IMG/VR virus record: IMGVR_UViG_3300017703_000546
Coordinates: 1-36,115 of that record
Origin: a virus
DNA length: 36,115 nt
Direction: 5' to 3' (one strand)
Each line of letters opens with the position of its first letter. The stretch's first letter is position 1. Positions 14,252 to 21,459 of this stretch are shown piece after piece. The position numbers were made by a program, and so were the translations under genes. The notes beneath the pieces were generated by a model. That model searched no databases. It was not told the DNA's origin and worked only from the letters and a program-made list of their open reading frames with translations.

Positions 14252-14269
14252 TCTGCGCGACCGCGTAAT
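14252..14269. promoter_or_regulatory. Palindromic operator-like site (site C)
   Basis: TCTGCGCGACCGCGTAAT matches site A at 14 of 18 positions. It lies upstream of the Cro-like gene and directly abuts the long inverted repeat. On the minus strand the shared context CTTGTAGGCCTATTACGCG resembles that of site B. A weak -10-like TTACGC follows near 14240-14246. Confidence 0.6.
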
Positions 14270-14342
14270 AGGCCTACAAGCTGCCGAGGGGGCTTAGGGG
14301 TGTCGAGGGTTAGGTGAACCCCCTCGGACAGCTTGCAGGCCT
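14270..14342. repeat. Long inverted repeat (23-24 bp arms)
   Basis: Arms 14270-14292 and 14319-14342 pair with one mismatch and one bulge around a 26-base loop. The arms contain AGGCCT, CAAGCTG and CCGAGGGGG. It lies between the Cas4-like gene and the HTH gene, adjacent to palindrome C. It could be a strong two-way terminator, an RNA regulatory hairpin or part of an origin. No U-run follows on either strand. Confidence 0.75.
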
Positions 14343-14367
14343 GTTTCTGTCGCCGGAACAGCCGGTC

Positions 14368-15435
14368 TCAGCCTCGCTGGCCGACGTAGTAAAGCGAGCG
14401 GCTCGGCCGACCTCGCCAGTCCTTGTCGACTCGGCTCTCGACCTCGTCGCCCCAGCAGACCTGCCAGTGGTCGCAGTAGGTGCACTGCCAGGGGAGCTTG
14501 CCCGAGCGGCCCTTCGGCTCGCCCTTCGTGTAGGTCGTGCCGTTCTTGCGGGTGCCCGAGCGCCGGTAGACCTCCTGCTCGGCGGGCTCCAGCAGGGTGC
14601 CGTCGCCGAGCATCCGGGGGGCGTGCTCGGGCGCGCCGCCGAAGAGGACGCGCGTCAGGTGGTCGGACAGCAGGTCGTCGAAGTGCGGGTCTGGGACCTC
14701 CCACCAGCTCGTGATGGCGCCCGAGTCCTTCCCGAGGAGGACGACCCCGAGGGCCGGTACGCCGAGGGCGCGCAGGTAGCCCTGCCCCTGCCACCAGTAG
14801 GTCTCGCTCGGACCCCACGGCGACCGTCCGGCGCGCAGCGCCTCGACAGCCTTGTCGTAGCCGTAGCTCGACGTGCTCTTGACCTCGACCAAGAGCGCGA
14901 CCTCGGTCGGGTACGACGTGCCGTCGTCGCAGGCTCGCGAGAAGGGCACGACGATGAACCCGTCAGGGTGGCCGACGACCTCGACCGGCATACGGAGGCC
15001 GGGGAGGTGGTGCCGGAGGACGGCGACGCCCTGCCCGGTCTCCTGCCGGAGGCCGCCGAGCCGAGCGCCCTCGGGACCGAGGCCCATCGAGAGCGCGTCG
15101 GCGAGCGCGGCGAGCACGAGCGACTCGGCGGTGTCGCCCATCGCGAAGGTGACCTTGGCGCGGGCGTCGATGGTCCGGCCCTTGCCGGCGACGCCCGCGA
15201 GGCGGTAGGCGAGCGAGCGAGCGCACTTGCCGAGGTTCGACATGCGGAGCGCCTTGTAGCCGCCCGGCGCCGAGTCGGGTCGGGTCAGCTGCCGGACGAT
15301 GGGCATCCCGAGGCGGGTCGCCACGTCCTCCTCGGTCTCGCCGAGGAAGCGCTGGGGGGCCTCCAGCCGCTCGGCGATGAGCCCGGCGAGGTCGGGCAGC
15401 TCGAAGCCCTCGGGCAGGGTCGCGACGGGGGTCAT
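14368..15435 (-). CDS. Cas4/RecB-like PD-(D/E)XK exonuclease with Fe-S cysteines
   Basis: A 355-residue nuclease. Catalytic motifs: GHPDGF (Asp158), LLVEVKS (Glu184, Lys186) and YWWQGQGYL (Gln216). Four cysteines lie in the Cas4/AddB pattern: C71 (GKCARSL) and C318, C321, C327 (CTYCDHWQVC), which should hold a 4Fe-4S cluster. Such enzymes resect DNA ends to give single strands for an annealing protein. The SSB and ERF genes just upstream support this. ATG 15435 overlaps the preceding stop (ATGA). No Cas1/Cas2 or CRISPR array is present, so this is a phage recombination nuclease. Confidence 0.85.
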   Translation of the reverse strand: MTPVATLPEGFELPDLAGLIAERLEAPQRFLGETEEDVATRLGMPIVRQLTRPDSAPGGYKALRMSNLGKCARSLAYRLAGVAGKGRTIDARAKVTFAMGDTAESLVLAALADALSMGLGPEGARLGGLRQETGQGVAVLRHHLPGLRMPVEVVGHPDGFIVVPFSRACDDGTSYPTEVALLVEVKSTSSYGYDKAVEALRAGRSPWGPSETYWWQGQGYLRALGVPALGVVLLGKDSGAITSWWEVPDPHFDDLLSDHLTRVLFGGAPEHAPRMLGDGTLLEPAEQEVYRRSGTRKNGTTYTKGEPKGRSGKLPWQCTYCDHWQVCWGDEVESRVDKDWRGRPSRSLYYVGQRG

Positions 15436-15650
15436 GCCGGCCCCATCTGTCGGAGGGCGTCAGTGTAGGTGCGAGACGACGTGCAGTCGTCGAGCCAGAC
15501 CACGAGCCCGTAGAGCCCGAGGGCACTGGCGACGCGCATCACGCCTCGGCGGTCGAGCATGTTGACCTCGCCACTGTCGCGGACCTGTTCGAGGTCGTCG
15601 ATGATGTCGCGGTCGATGGCGGTCGCCGCGCTGTCCACAGTCTTGTCCAC
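15432..15650 (-). CDS. Hypothetical protein (72 aa)
   Basis: Not recognised. GTG 15650 is preferred over ATG 15689 because it has the phage's standard GACAGGAG Shine-Dalgarno five bases upstream. The protein starts VDKTVDSAATAIDRDIIDDL, is acidic at the N-terminus and has a hydrophobic middle (VMRVASALGLYGLVVWLDDC). It lies between ssb and the Cas4-like nuclease, overlapping the latter (ATGA). It may be a small partner of the recombination enzymes. Confidence 0.68.
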   Translation of the reverse strand: MDKTVDSAATAIDRDIIDDLEQVRDSGEVNMLDRRGVMRVASALGLYGLVVWLDDCTSSRTYTDALRQMGPA

Positions 15651-15731
15651 AGTTACTCCTGTCGGGGGGTTTCGCCCTGCCGGGCTCATCAGGCGAGCGG
15701 CATCAGCTCGCGACCGCCGAGGCGGCCCCCG

Positions 15732-16175
15732 TCAGAACTGGATGTCGTTGGGGTCCGCCGAGCCGCCGCGGTAGCCGCCGCCCTGCTGCTGCTGGGGCTG
15801 CTGCCGGCTGACCGGACGGGTCCGCGTCGAGCCGCCCTCGGCGCCGCCCTCGCGACCGCCGAGGAACTTGACCTCGTGCGCGACGACCTCGGTGGACCAG
15901 CGGTCCCGGCCTTCCTTGTCCTGCCACTTCCGGGTCTGGAGGCGGCCTTCGACGTAGAGCTGCTTGCCCTTCTGGCAGTACTTCTGGACCGCCTCGGCGG
16001 TCTTGCCGAAGCAGACCACCGAGTGCCACTCGGTCTCGTCGTTCCAGTTGCCGTCGCGGTCCTTCGCCCGGCGCGAGGTCGCGAGCCGGAGGTTGGCGAC
16101 GACCGTGCCGCTGCCGGCGGTCCGAGCCTCGGGGTCTGCCCCGAGGTTGCCGATGAGGGTGACCTTGTTGACCAT
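15732..16175 (-). CDS. ssb: Single-stranded DNA-binding protein
   Basis: A 147-residue bacterial-type SSB. The OB fold (about 1-107) begins VNKVTLIGNLGADPEARTAG and includes WHSVVCFGKTAEAVQKYCQKG, LYVEGRLQTRKWQDKEGR and TEVVAHEVKFLG. A Gly/Gln/Arg-rich linker follows. The acidic tip ends DPNDIQF, close to the DDIPF tip that recruits replication and repair proteins. ATG 16175 has GACAGGAG at proper spacing. It covers single strands made by the nuclease and during replication, and lies directly after the ERF gene. Confidence 0.96.
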   Translation of the reverse strand: MVNKVTLIGNLGADPEARTAGSGTVVANLRLATSRRAKDRDGNWNDETEWHSVVCFGKTAEAVQKYCQKGKQLYVEGRLQTRKWQDKEGRDRWSTEVVAHEVKFLGGREGGAEGGSTRTRPVSRQQPQQQQGGGYRGGSADPNDIQF

Positions 16176-16220
16176 GGTGGTGCTCCTGTCGGTGCCGCCC
16201 TTCGGCGGCGGGTGGTTGGT

Positions 16221-16904
16221 TCAGCCTGCCGAGCCGGGCTCGGGCTGGTAGAGGTCGGAGTGCTTGCCGGCGATGAGGTCGCGGACGAAGGACGAGCGAC
16301 CGGCGCGCGTCCACGTCGAGGGCTTGCCCTGCTGGGTCCCGAGCCCCCACGCCTTGACGGCGTCGTAGTCGAGCCCGAACTCGCGCAGCTTGGCGCAGAA
16401 CCGCACGCGGTCCTCGTCCCACTCGGGGTCGTGCGCCGCCTCCGCGGGCGACTCCTGCGCGGCACTCGACTGGCGGTCCGGGTCGTCGCCGGTCTCGATG
16501 CAGAAGGTCTGCCGGAGGGCGTACTTGTAGGCGTTCGTCATCGCCTTCGACACGACCTTGTCGCCCGTGTCGACCCCGCAGCCGGCGACCGTCACGGAGA
16601 AGGTCGAGCCGTCTCGGTGCGCGAAGACGTACTCGACGAGGACCTCGGCCCGAAACTGCCGCGCGCCCTTGCGGGTCGGGGCGTGCTCGACGACCTCGGA
16701 GGAGAGGACCCGAGGCGCCGGACCGATGACGCCAGCCTGCACCATCGCGGGCCGGAGGGCACGGATGAGGTCGGCCTCGCCCGCGTAGGTGTACCGGTCG
16801 CCGAAGGTCGTCTGCCCCGACTTGTAGACGTAGCCGACGCGCGCCATCACGTCGGCGAGAGCGCCATAGATGCCGCAGCTCTCGATGGCGTCGAGGTCAG
16901 CCAC
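16221..16904 (-). CDS. ERF-family single-strand annealing protein
   Basis: A 227-residue recombinase. The ERF hallmark GDKVVSKAMTNAYKYALRQT, ending FCIETGDDPD, is at 114-143, preceded by YTYAGEADLIRALRPAM (39-54). The protein should form rings on single-stranded DNA and anneal homologous strands. The C-terminal part (about 155-227) is variable and may contact SSB. Start GTG 16904 overlaps the preceding gene by eight bases. With SSB and the Cas4-like exonuclease it makes a recombination module. It can also circularise terminally redundant DNA. Confidence 0.92.
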   Translation of the reverse strand: MADLDAIESCGIYGALADVMARVGYVYKSGQTTFGDRYTYAGEADLIRALRPAMVQAGVIGPAPRVLSSEVVEHAPTRKGARQFRAEVLVEYVFAHRDGSTFSVTVAGCGVDTGDKVVSKAMTNAYKYALRQTFCIETGDDPDRQSSAAQESPAEAAHDPEWDEDRVRFCAKLREFGLDYDAVKAWGLGTQQGKPSTWTRAGRSSFVRDLIAGKHSDLYQPEPGSAG

Positions 16905-17301
16905 GGGGCACCTCGACCTTGACGACGAGACCGGCCTCGGCGGTCGGCATCATGTGCCCGAGGCCGACCACGTCGACGTCGGCGCTGCACGACCAGATGG
17001 TGCCGTCGACGATGGCGCGGAGGTAGCAGGTGCGAGCGCGGTAGTCGAAGCCGTAGGCCTTGACCTCGACAGCCTCGCCGACGACCGCGAGGAAGGTCGC
17101 CGTGGAGACGTGAACCTGCGGGCAGTAGCCGAGGCCGACCTTGCTCCAGTGCTCGTCGGGAGCGCCGATGTCGTAGCTCACCGACGCCGAGGCGAGGGCG
17201 CCCTTGTAGGGTCCCTCCTCCTCGAAGGGCGAGAGGTCGAGGGCTTCGAGGAGGTCGGCGAGCCTGCGAAGCTCGGCGACCGCGTGGGTCTTCTTCATCA
17301 T
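16897..17301 (-). CDS. Hypothetical protein (134 aa)
   Basis: Not recognised. Starts MMKKTHAVAELRRLADLLEA (ATG 17301 or 17298, AGGAG upstream). A helical N-terminus is followed by a beta-rich core containing GYCPQVHVSTATFLAVVGEA and IVDGTIWSCSADVDVVG. It is the first gene of the recombination operon and overlaps the ERF start. A palindrome-like element lies upstream (17343-17360). Confidence 0.72.
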   Translation of the reverse strand: MMKKTHAVAELRRLADLLEALDLSPFEEEGPYKGALASASVSYDIGAPDEHWSKVGLGYCPQVHVSTATFLAVVGEAVEVKAYGFDYRARTCYLRAIVDGTIWSCSADVDVVGLGHMMPTAEAGLVVKVEVPRG

Positions 17302-17342
17302 GGGGTTGCTCCTGTCCGGTCTACGCTGACCGTGGGAGGAGC

Positions 17343-17360
17343 TTAGCGCTATCCGCGTAA
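17343..17360. promoter_or_regulatory. Degenerate operator-like palindrome (site D)
   Basis: TTAGCGCTATCCGCGTAA resembles site A but its centre is one base longer and the arms are imperfect. It lies upstream of the recombination operon, where a regulatory site would be expected. Taken alone the match is weak. Confidence 0.35.
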
Positions 17361-17383
17361 GGCGTCGAGCCCTTTTCTCGGGG

Positions 17384-18109
17384 CTACCCGAACGCCGGAC
17401 GCTGGAGGCCGGTCCACGCCAGCTGGAGGCCGCTGAAGGTCACCGTCCCGGGGGAGGAGCCGTCCTGCCCCATCTGGAGGCCGCCCCAGAGCGCCCCCCA
17501 CGTCCCGCCAGCGTCGGTCGACTCGGAGCTGCACTTTCGACCGCCAGAGTCGCCCCACGTGGTCCCGGTCGCTTCCTCGACCTTCGAGGCGCCGAGCGAG
17601 CAGACCATCAGCATGTCGAACTTGGTGCCGGTGAGCGTGACCGCCGCCGTCGTGCCGGTCCCGATGCGCTCGGTCGTCCGGGCGCGAAACTGGTTCGACG
17701 TGTTGATAATGATGTCGCTGTAGTACCCCTCTCCGTTCGCTGGTACGCCGTCCGGAGAGACCATCAGACCGATATGAGCGGCGCCGGCCGAGGGGCCGGT
17801 GACGGCGATGTTGCCGGTCAGCCACAGCATGAGCGAGCCGTAGCTTGTGTCGAAGGTCGAGAGCAGCTCGGTGAGGTTGCTGTAGCCGTCCACTCCGCCG
17901 TCCCAGTTGCCGTGGGCGTTGGCGGCGACGAGCGTGCTCGTCTTCCCGAGGACGCTGCTCGCATCCTTGACGCCGGCCGTGTCCGTCTCGGTGCCGTCGC
18001 CGAGGTCGAGGGTCGTCCACGTCAGCCCGGCGGCGGCGGCTACCGCGGCGGCGACAGGGTCGGCGAGGAGGAGCCCGTCGTGCAGGAGGCAGTCGAAGGG
18101 GCCGGCCAT
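17384..18109 (-). CDS. Structural-looking protein, possible surface/adhesin (241 aa)
   Basis: Not recognised by family. The 241-residue product is rich in Gly, Ser, Thr and Asp with short beta-strand patterns (TWTTLDLGDGTETDTAGVKD, TGNIAVTGPSAGAAHIGLMV, GTGTTAAVTLTGTKFDML) and ends in aromatic-glycine repeats (TWGALWGGLQMGQDGSS). That composition is typical of phage virion surface, tail-tip or lectin-like beta-sandwich proteins and unlike its replication neighbours. ATG 18109 overlaps the upstream gene stop (TGATG). With the 115-residue gene it forms a unit behind a motif shared with capsid and lysis promoters, so late expression is likely. Confidence 0.6.
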   Translation of the reverse strand: MAGPFDCLLHDGLLLADPVAAAVAAAAGLTWTTLDLGDGTETDTAGVKDASSVLGKTSTLVAANAHGNWDGGVDGYSNLTELLSTFDTSYGSLMLWLTGNIAVTGPSAGAAHIGLMVSPDGVPANGEGYYSDIIINTSNQFRARTTERIGTGTTAAVTLTGTKFDMLMVCSLGASKVEEATGTTWGDSGGRKCSSESTDAGGTWGALWGGLQMGQDGSSPGTVTFSGLQLAWTGLQRPAFG

Positions 18110-18456
18110 CAGTCGACGACCTTGCCGAACCGGTAGCGGACCGCGTCGGCCTGCCCGGTCATGGTCTTGAGCTGGAGGTCGACCCGGTCGCCGAGGCACT
18201 TCTGCACGATGACGCCACCGTTGGTCGCGTTGACCGTCAGCTCTTTGCCGGGCACCCAGACGTCGCCGACCGTGTCGTAGTACCAGCAGACGGCGGTGCC
18301 GCTGTCGGTCGACCAGTCGTTGAGGTCGACGTACCAGACGACCTCCTCGGCGTCGGCGCCGACCGCGACCCCATCGCTGGAGGTCGAGGGCGCCGGTAGC
18401 TTCGTGTCGTCGTCGACGACCGCCACGAGCGAGGCAGACACGGTGTAGCGGCGCAC
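18109..18456 (-). CDS. Structural-looking protein (115 aa)
   Basis: Not recognised. GTG 18456 follows GGAGGTCCT, better than the upstream ATG-equivalent at 18483. The product is beta-rich (RRYTVSASLVAVVDDDTKLP, EEVVWYVDLNDWSTDSGTAV, GKELTVNATNGGVIVQKCLG) and resembles small phage decoration or tail-associated proteins in composition only. It is co-transcribed with the 241-residue gene and lies behind the late-type motif at 18482-18493 and palindrome E. Confidence 0.6.
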   Translation of the reverse strand: MRRYTVSASLVAVVDDDTKLPAPSTSSDGVAVGADAEEVVWYVDLNDWSTDSGTAVCWYYDTVGDVWVPGKELTVNATNGGVIVQKCLGDRVDLQLKTMTGQADAVRYRFGKVVD

Positions 18457-18481
18457 AGGACCTCCGAGGTAGCTCGGTCGC

Positions 18482-18493
18482 AAGGTAGCACGC
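18482..18493 (-). promoter_or_regulatory. Late-type promoter motif
   Basis: GCGTGCTACCTT on the minus strand is identical to 25311-25322 (lysis genes), and its GCGTGCTAC core recurs at 2180-2188 (capsid unit). TGCTACCTT fits an extended -10. No good -35 is visible, suggesting an activator or a divergent sigma factor. Confidence 0.45.
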
Positions 18494-18500
18494 TCAGACC

Positions 18501-18518
18501 TTTGCGCGACCGCGTAGA
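18501..18518. promoter_or_regulatory. Palindromic operator-like site (site E)
   Basis: TTTGCGCGACCGCGTAGA matches site A at 15 of 18 positions. It lies just upstream of the late-type motif of the 115/241-residue unit, where a bound protein could repress or activate. Confidence 0.6.
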
Positions 18519-18544
18519 TGCCGGGAGACCGGAGGCCCGAACGA

Positions 18545-18564
18545 CGAGAGGGCGACCCCTCTCG
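18545..18564 (-). terminator. Terminator-like hairpin after the DUF932 gene
   Basis: A perfect 8-bp stem CGAGAGGG / CCCTCTCG with a CGAC tetraloop, about 50 bases after the DUF932 stop. No U-tract is seen. It separates the early operon from the structural-looking pair. Confidence 0.5.
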
Positions 18565-18612
18565 GAGCCGCCCTCGCTGCTGTGTGACCTGCCCGGCGCT
18601 CGGGCTCGGGTC

Positions 18613-19890
18613 CTACGCCTCGGCGACCCGGATGACGCCGTTCCGGGCCTGCTGGAGGCCGCGGGCGATGAGCTTCGCACCCGCGTGCTCGACCTGCTCG
18701 GCGGCGAACAGGTCCGGCTCGGCCTGCGCGGTCCACGTCACTGCGTTGACGACCCGAGCGAGCGAGCCCATCGGCGCCGCGTTGTTCGCGTCGTCGAGCA
18801 GCGCGACCTTGGCGCGCTCGATGCGCTCGTCGGAGAGCGTGTCGGCGAGCATCTCGTCCATCCACGCCATCGCGTCGGTGATGCCGACGTCGAGGGCCGC
18901 GGTGTAGCGGTCGAGGAGGCCGGAGGCGCGAACCCGCAGCTCGTCGACCGCCTCGGGCACGCCCTTCGCGATGCGGTCGCGCCGGCCCGAGTGGTTCCAA
19001 CGGCGGACGAGACCCGGCTCGAAGCCGGCGAGCCCGTTCGTGCAGACGAACGTCCACAGCCCGCCCTTGAGCGTGACGGCGGTCTCGCCGACCTCGCTGT
19101 TCCACGCCTCCAGCATCTGGATGGGCTTGCCGACCTCGGGGGCACCGCTCATCGGCTCCATCGCCATGCGGAGGCGCAGTCCGGAGTCGGTCGACGTGTA
19201 GGCGAGGACCGGCAGCTGTGCCATCGACGGCTCGGACAGGAGCGCCTCGACCAGCTCCAAGTCGCTGTACGTGACGTAGCTCTCGGAGACCACCGCGCGG
19301 GCGACGAGCCCGGCGCGACCGTCGCCGAGGTCGCGCCGGTAGAGACGGACGTTGCGGGCACGGAGGTCGTCGGCGGCGCGAACGAAGGTGGCGAGGTTCA
19401 TGGTCGCGAGCATCGCGCCGCTGGGGCCGCCCTTGGCGTGCGCCGGGATGCGCGTCAGCGCGTCGAGGAAGCCGAGCCCGCGACCGGGCAGGACGTCGCC
19501 GCAGAACTGCCGGAGGGCGCGCCGCGTGAAGGCGACGGGCTCGCTGAACCCCTTCGAGGTCATGTAGCGACCGGCGAGCCGACCGGCCGGCAGCTCCTCG
19601 TGCCCGCGGAAGTCGACGTGCCACGTCTGGAGGCTACGGATGACGTCGGTCGGCTCGTCGTCGGCGAGGCGCGTCCGGATGTCGTCACGGACCTGCTCCA
19701 GCGCGAGGGGCGCCCAGCAGGTCGGGTCGACCTTGGCACCGGCCGAGAGGTCGTGGCCGGAGGGCGTCAGCGCGTTGCGCCGGATGGCCGGCGAGGCGCC
19801 GCGCATGGCGTAGGTCGCGCGGACCCGGTCGCCGAGGGTGAGCGCGTGGGGTGCGCCGGAGGTCGTGGTGTTGGGGGCGAGGGCGGTCAT
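18613..19890 (-). CDS. DUF932-family protein
   Basis: A 425-residue protein resembling the DUF932 phage/plasmid family. Recognisable parts: SGLRLRMAMEPMSGAPEVGK, then QMLEAWNSEVGETAVTLKGG, LWTFVCTNGLAGFE and RRWNHSGRRDRI in the middle, followed by a helical C-terminal third. These proteins are common on phages and plasmids near replication and recombination genes. Their biochemical role is not established. ATG 19890 has AGGAG in a leader shared with the 22562 and 21139 genes. It is the largest early gene and the last before a hairpin. Confidence 0.7.
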   Translation of the reverse strand: MTALAPNTTTSGAPHALTLGDRVRATYAMRGASPAIRRNALTPSGHDLSAGAKVDPTCWAPLALEQVRDDIRTRLADDEPTDVIRSLQTWHVDFRGHEELPAGRLAGRYMTSKGFSEPVAFTRRALRQFCGDVLPGRGLGFLDALTRIPAHAKGGPSGAMLATMNLATFVRAADDLRARNVRLYRRDLGDGRAGLVARAVVSESYVTYSDLELVEALLSEPSMAQLPVLAYTSTDSGLRLRMAMEPMSGAPEVGKPIQMLEAWNSEVGETAVTLKGGLWTFVCTNGLAGFEPGLVRRWNHSGRRDRIAKGVPEAVDELRVRASGLLDRYTAALDVGITDAMAWMDEMLADTLSDERIERAKVALLDDANNAAPMGSLARVVNAVTWTAQAEPDLFAAEQVEHAGAKLIARGLQQARNGVIRVAEA

Positions 19891-19904
19891 GGTCTTGCTC
19901 CTGT

Positions 19905-19922
19905 TCCGAGGTAGGTCCCGGC
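19905..19922 (-). repeat. Repeated leader element (second family), copy 1
   Basis: TCCGAGGTAGGTCCCGGC, identical to 22581-22598. Both lie a few bases upstream of the same Shine-Dalgarno/start block (CATGGTCTTGCTCCTGT on the plus strand). Confidence 0.75.
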
Positions 19923-19960
19923 GGCTCGCTACCCCCGGAGGGGCGGCGAGCCGTCGAGGT

Positions 19961-20416
19961 CTACGCCGAGGCCTTCTTCAAGGCGGTCCAGATGCGGTCA
20001 GCTTCGCGACGGAGCCGCTTGCGCTCGGCGTCGAGGTCGGCGCGGAGGTAGTCGACCGCCGCCTTGATGGCGCGGTAGTCGGCGCGCTTCCAGCTCTTCG
20101 CCTGCGGGCGGCCTGCTCCGTAGAGGTACATCGACAGCTCGCTGGCACGAGCCGCGTAGAGGTAGGCCTGCGCGAAGGCGAGAGCCTCGAAGACGTCGAC
20201 GTCGGTCGGGTCGGTGACCGCACCTGTCTCCGACACCGTCCGCATGTTGTAGCGATAGGTGGCGATGACGCGCTCAGGCGAGCGGGGCACCCGACGACCG
20301 GTCTCGTCGGTGGTGGAGACGGTGCAAACGTAGGCGGTCCGCTCATCGGCCTTGAAGTAGACCTCGGAGTATCGGGCGTCGAGGCGGGCGAGGCGGGCGA
20401 GGGTTGCGGTGGTCAT
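19961..20416 (-). CDS. Hypothetical protein (151 aa)
   Basis: Not recognised. Residues 1-60 are polar with beta pattern (YSEVYFKADERTAYVCTVST), the centre is Tyr/Ala-rich (ALAFAQAYLYAARASELSMY), and the C-terminus is a basic amphipathic helix (DLDAERKRLRREADRIWTAL). ATG 20416 follows TAAGGAGCAAGAAC. It is the first gene after a promoter with a palindrome over its -10, so it is probably early and repressible. Confidence 0.72.
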   Translation of the reverse strand: MTTATLARLARLDARYSEVYFKADERTAYVCTVSTTDETGRRVPRSPERVIATYRYNMRTVSETGAVTDPTDVDVFEALAFAQAYLYAARASELSMYLYGAGRPQAKSWKRADYRAIKAAVDYLRADLDAERKRLRREADRIWTALKKASA

Positions 20417-20426
20417 GTTCTTGCTC

Positions 20427-20467
20427 CTTACGCTGACAGTATTAGGCGGCGCGACCCGACCTGTAAA
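20427..20467 (-). promoter_or_regulatory. Early promoter with overlapping palindrome
   Basis: -35 TTTACA (20462-20467), 18-base spacer, -10 AATACT (20438-20443). The -10 lies in CTTACGCTGACAGTATTAG (20427-20445), related to the palindromes at 5981 and 23577. The element directly abuts the Shine-Dalgarno. Confidence 0.6.
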
Positions 20468-20515
20468 GGAAGAATCGCACCGCCCGTGCAGAAAGTTGCG
20501 CTGGGAGCCCTCGGC

Positions 20516-21139
20516 CTACGGCGTGCCGCTCGCCCGGTAGCGGGCGTCGAGCCACTCGCGGCACAGCTCGACCTCGGCCTGCGAGAGCCAGCAGGCCTTG
20601 CGGACCCGGCCGGCCTTCGTCGTGAAGGTGTCGGGCGTCCCGAGCCCCACGGTGTCGCAGAACTGGCGGTAGGCCCGCGACCGGTAAAAGCGCTCCGGCT
20701 GGCCCGTCGAGGCCCGCGGACGGGTCGGCCGGTCGGCGAGCGAGTAGGTCACGACCGTGCGCTTGGGAGCGTATACGCGGTCGCGCAAACCCTGCCGCTC
20801 GGGCTCCTCGGCCTCGGGCTCGGGTTCGACCTCGGGCGAGGGCACAGGCACCAGCGCCAGCTGCCGAGACGGCTCGCCGAAGAGCCGGCGCAGCGCGTCG
20901 CGCTTCGAGGGGGCGAGGAGAGCGAGGAGCGCCTGCCCGCCATCCGTGTCGAGCGCGGCGAAGATGGCTGCCGCCTGCTTCCGGACCTCGGCGCCGTACC
21001 GTTCGACGTAGGTCCCCCGGTCCGCCTCGATGGCGGCGAGGGCGTCGCGGTGCAGGTCCTCGGCCTCGGCGAAGGCTTCGAGCTTGTCGACGTAGGTGTC
21101 GATGTCGACGTGGTCGGCCTCGGGGCGGGTAATGTCCAT
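20516..21139 (-). CDS. Hypothetical protein (207 aa)
   Basis: Not recognised. ATG 21139 has the GACAGGAGC Shine-Dalgarno; the longer open frame upstream is discarded. Residues about 1-90 are acidic and helical, followed by a proline/glutamate-rich hinge (VPVPSPEVEPEPEAEEPE) and a basic C-terminal domain (KAGRVRKACWLSQAEVELCR) that could bind DNA. Palindrome F lies within the coding sequence. The two-domain layout with an acidic hinge suggests a regulatory or scaffold protein. Confidence 0.7.
   Translation of the reverse strand: MDITRPEADHVDIDTYVDKLEAFAEAEDLHRDALAAIEADRGTYVERYGAEVRKQAAAIFAALDTDGGQALLALLAPSKRDALRRLFGEPSRQLALVPVPSPEVEPEPEAEEPERQGLRDRVYAPKRTVVTYSLADRPTRPRASTGQPERFYRSRAYRQFCDTVGLGTPDTFTTKAGRVRKACWLSQAEVELCREWLDARYRASGTP
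20772..20789. promoter_or_regulatory. Palindromic operator-like site inside a gene (site F)
   Basis: TATACGCGGTCGCGCAAA matches the reverse complement of site A at 15 of 18 positions, but lies in the middle of the 207-residue gene. If bound by the same regulator, it could act as a roadblock to elongation, like the stoperators of mycobacteriophage L5. Confidence 0.45.
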
Positions 21140-21210
21140 GGTCTTGCTCCTGTCGTGTCCGCTTCGGTGCGGGGAAGGCCGACGACGACGACGCCGCAGG
21201 CCTTGCTCGC

Positions 21211-21459
21211 TCAGAAGGGGATGCCGTCGAACCGGGGCACCACGGGTGGCGGCACCGGGAGGTTGCAGCGGCAGTCTCCGAGGTCGTCGATGGTCTCCAA
21301 GCACTCGGTGCAGCGAGGCTCGGCGAGCGCCTCGACCGGGCAGATGCAGCCGTCGAGGTCCTGCCCGCAGAGGTGGCAGTAGGGGAGGGGCTTGGGGAGG
21401 TGCCCGCGGAGGGCGGCGAAGGTGGCCGGGCTCAGCGGCAGGTAGCCATCGTCGGTCAC
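21211..21459 (-). CDS. Zinc-ribbon protein (82 aa)
   Basis: An 82-residue protein with CHLCGQDLDGCIC (28-40) and CTECLETIDDLGDCRC (50-65), two likely zinc sites, then a proline-rich tail (LPVPPPVVPRFDG). GTG 21459 overlaps the preceding tiny membrane-peptide gene (GTGA). Likely a nucleic-acid- or protein-binding early protein. Function unknown. Confidence 0.7.
   Translation of the reverse strand: MTDDGYLPLSPATFAALRGHLPKPLPYCHLCGQDLDGCICPVEALAEPRCTECLETIDDLGDCRCNLPVPPPVVPRFDGIPF

Noticed and set aside
14368-15435. Cas4 as evidence for a CRISPR-Cas system
   Set aside because: No repeat-spacer array or other cas gene was seen. Cas4-like nucleases are common in phage recombination modules.
17366-17390. 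Hairpin AGCCC / GGGCT after the 241-residue gene as a terminator
   Set aside because: The stem is only five base pairs and overlaps the gene end. It is too weak to call.
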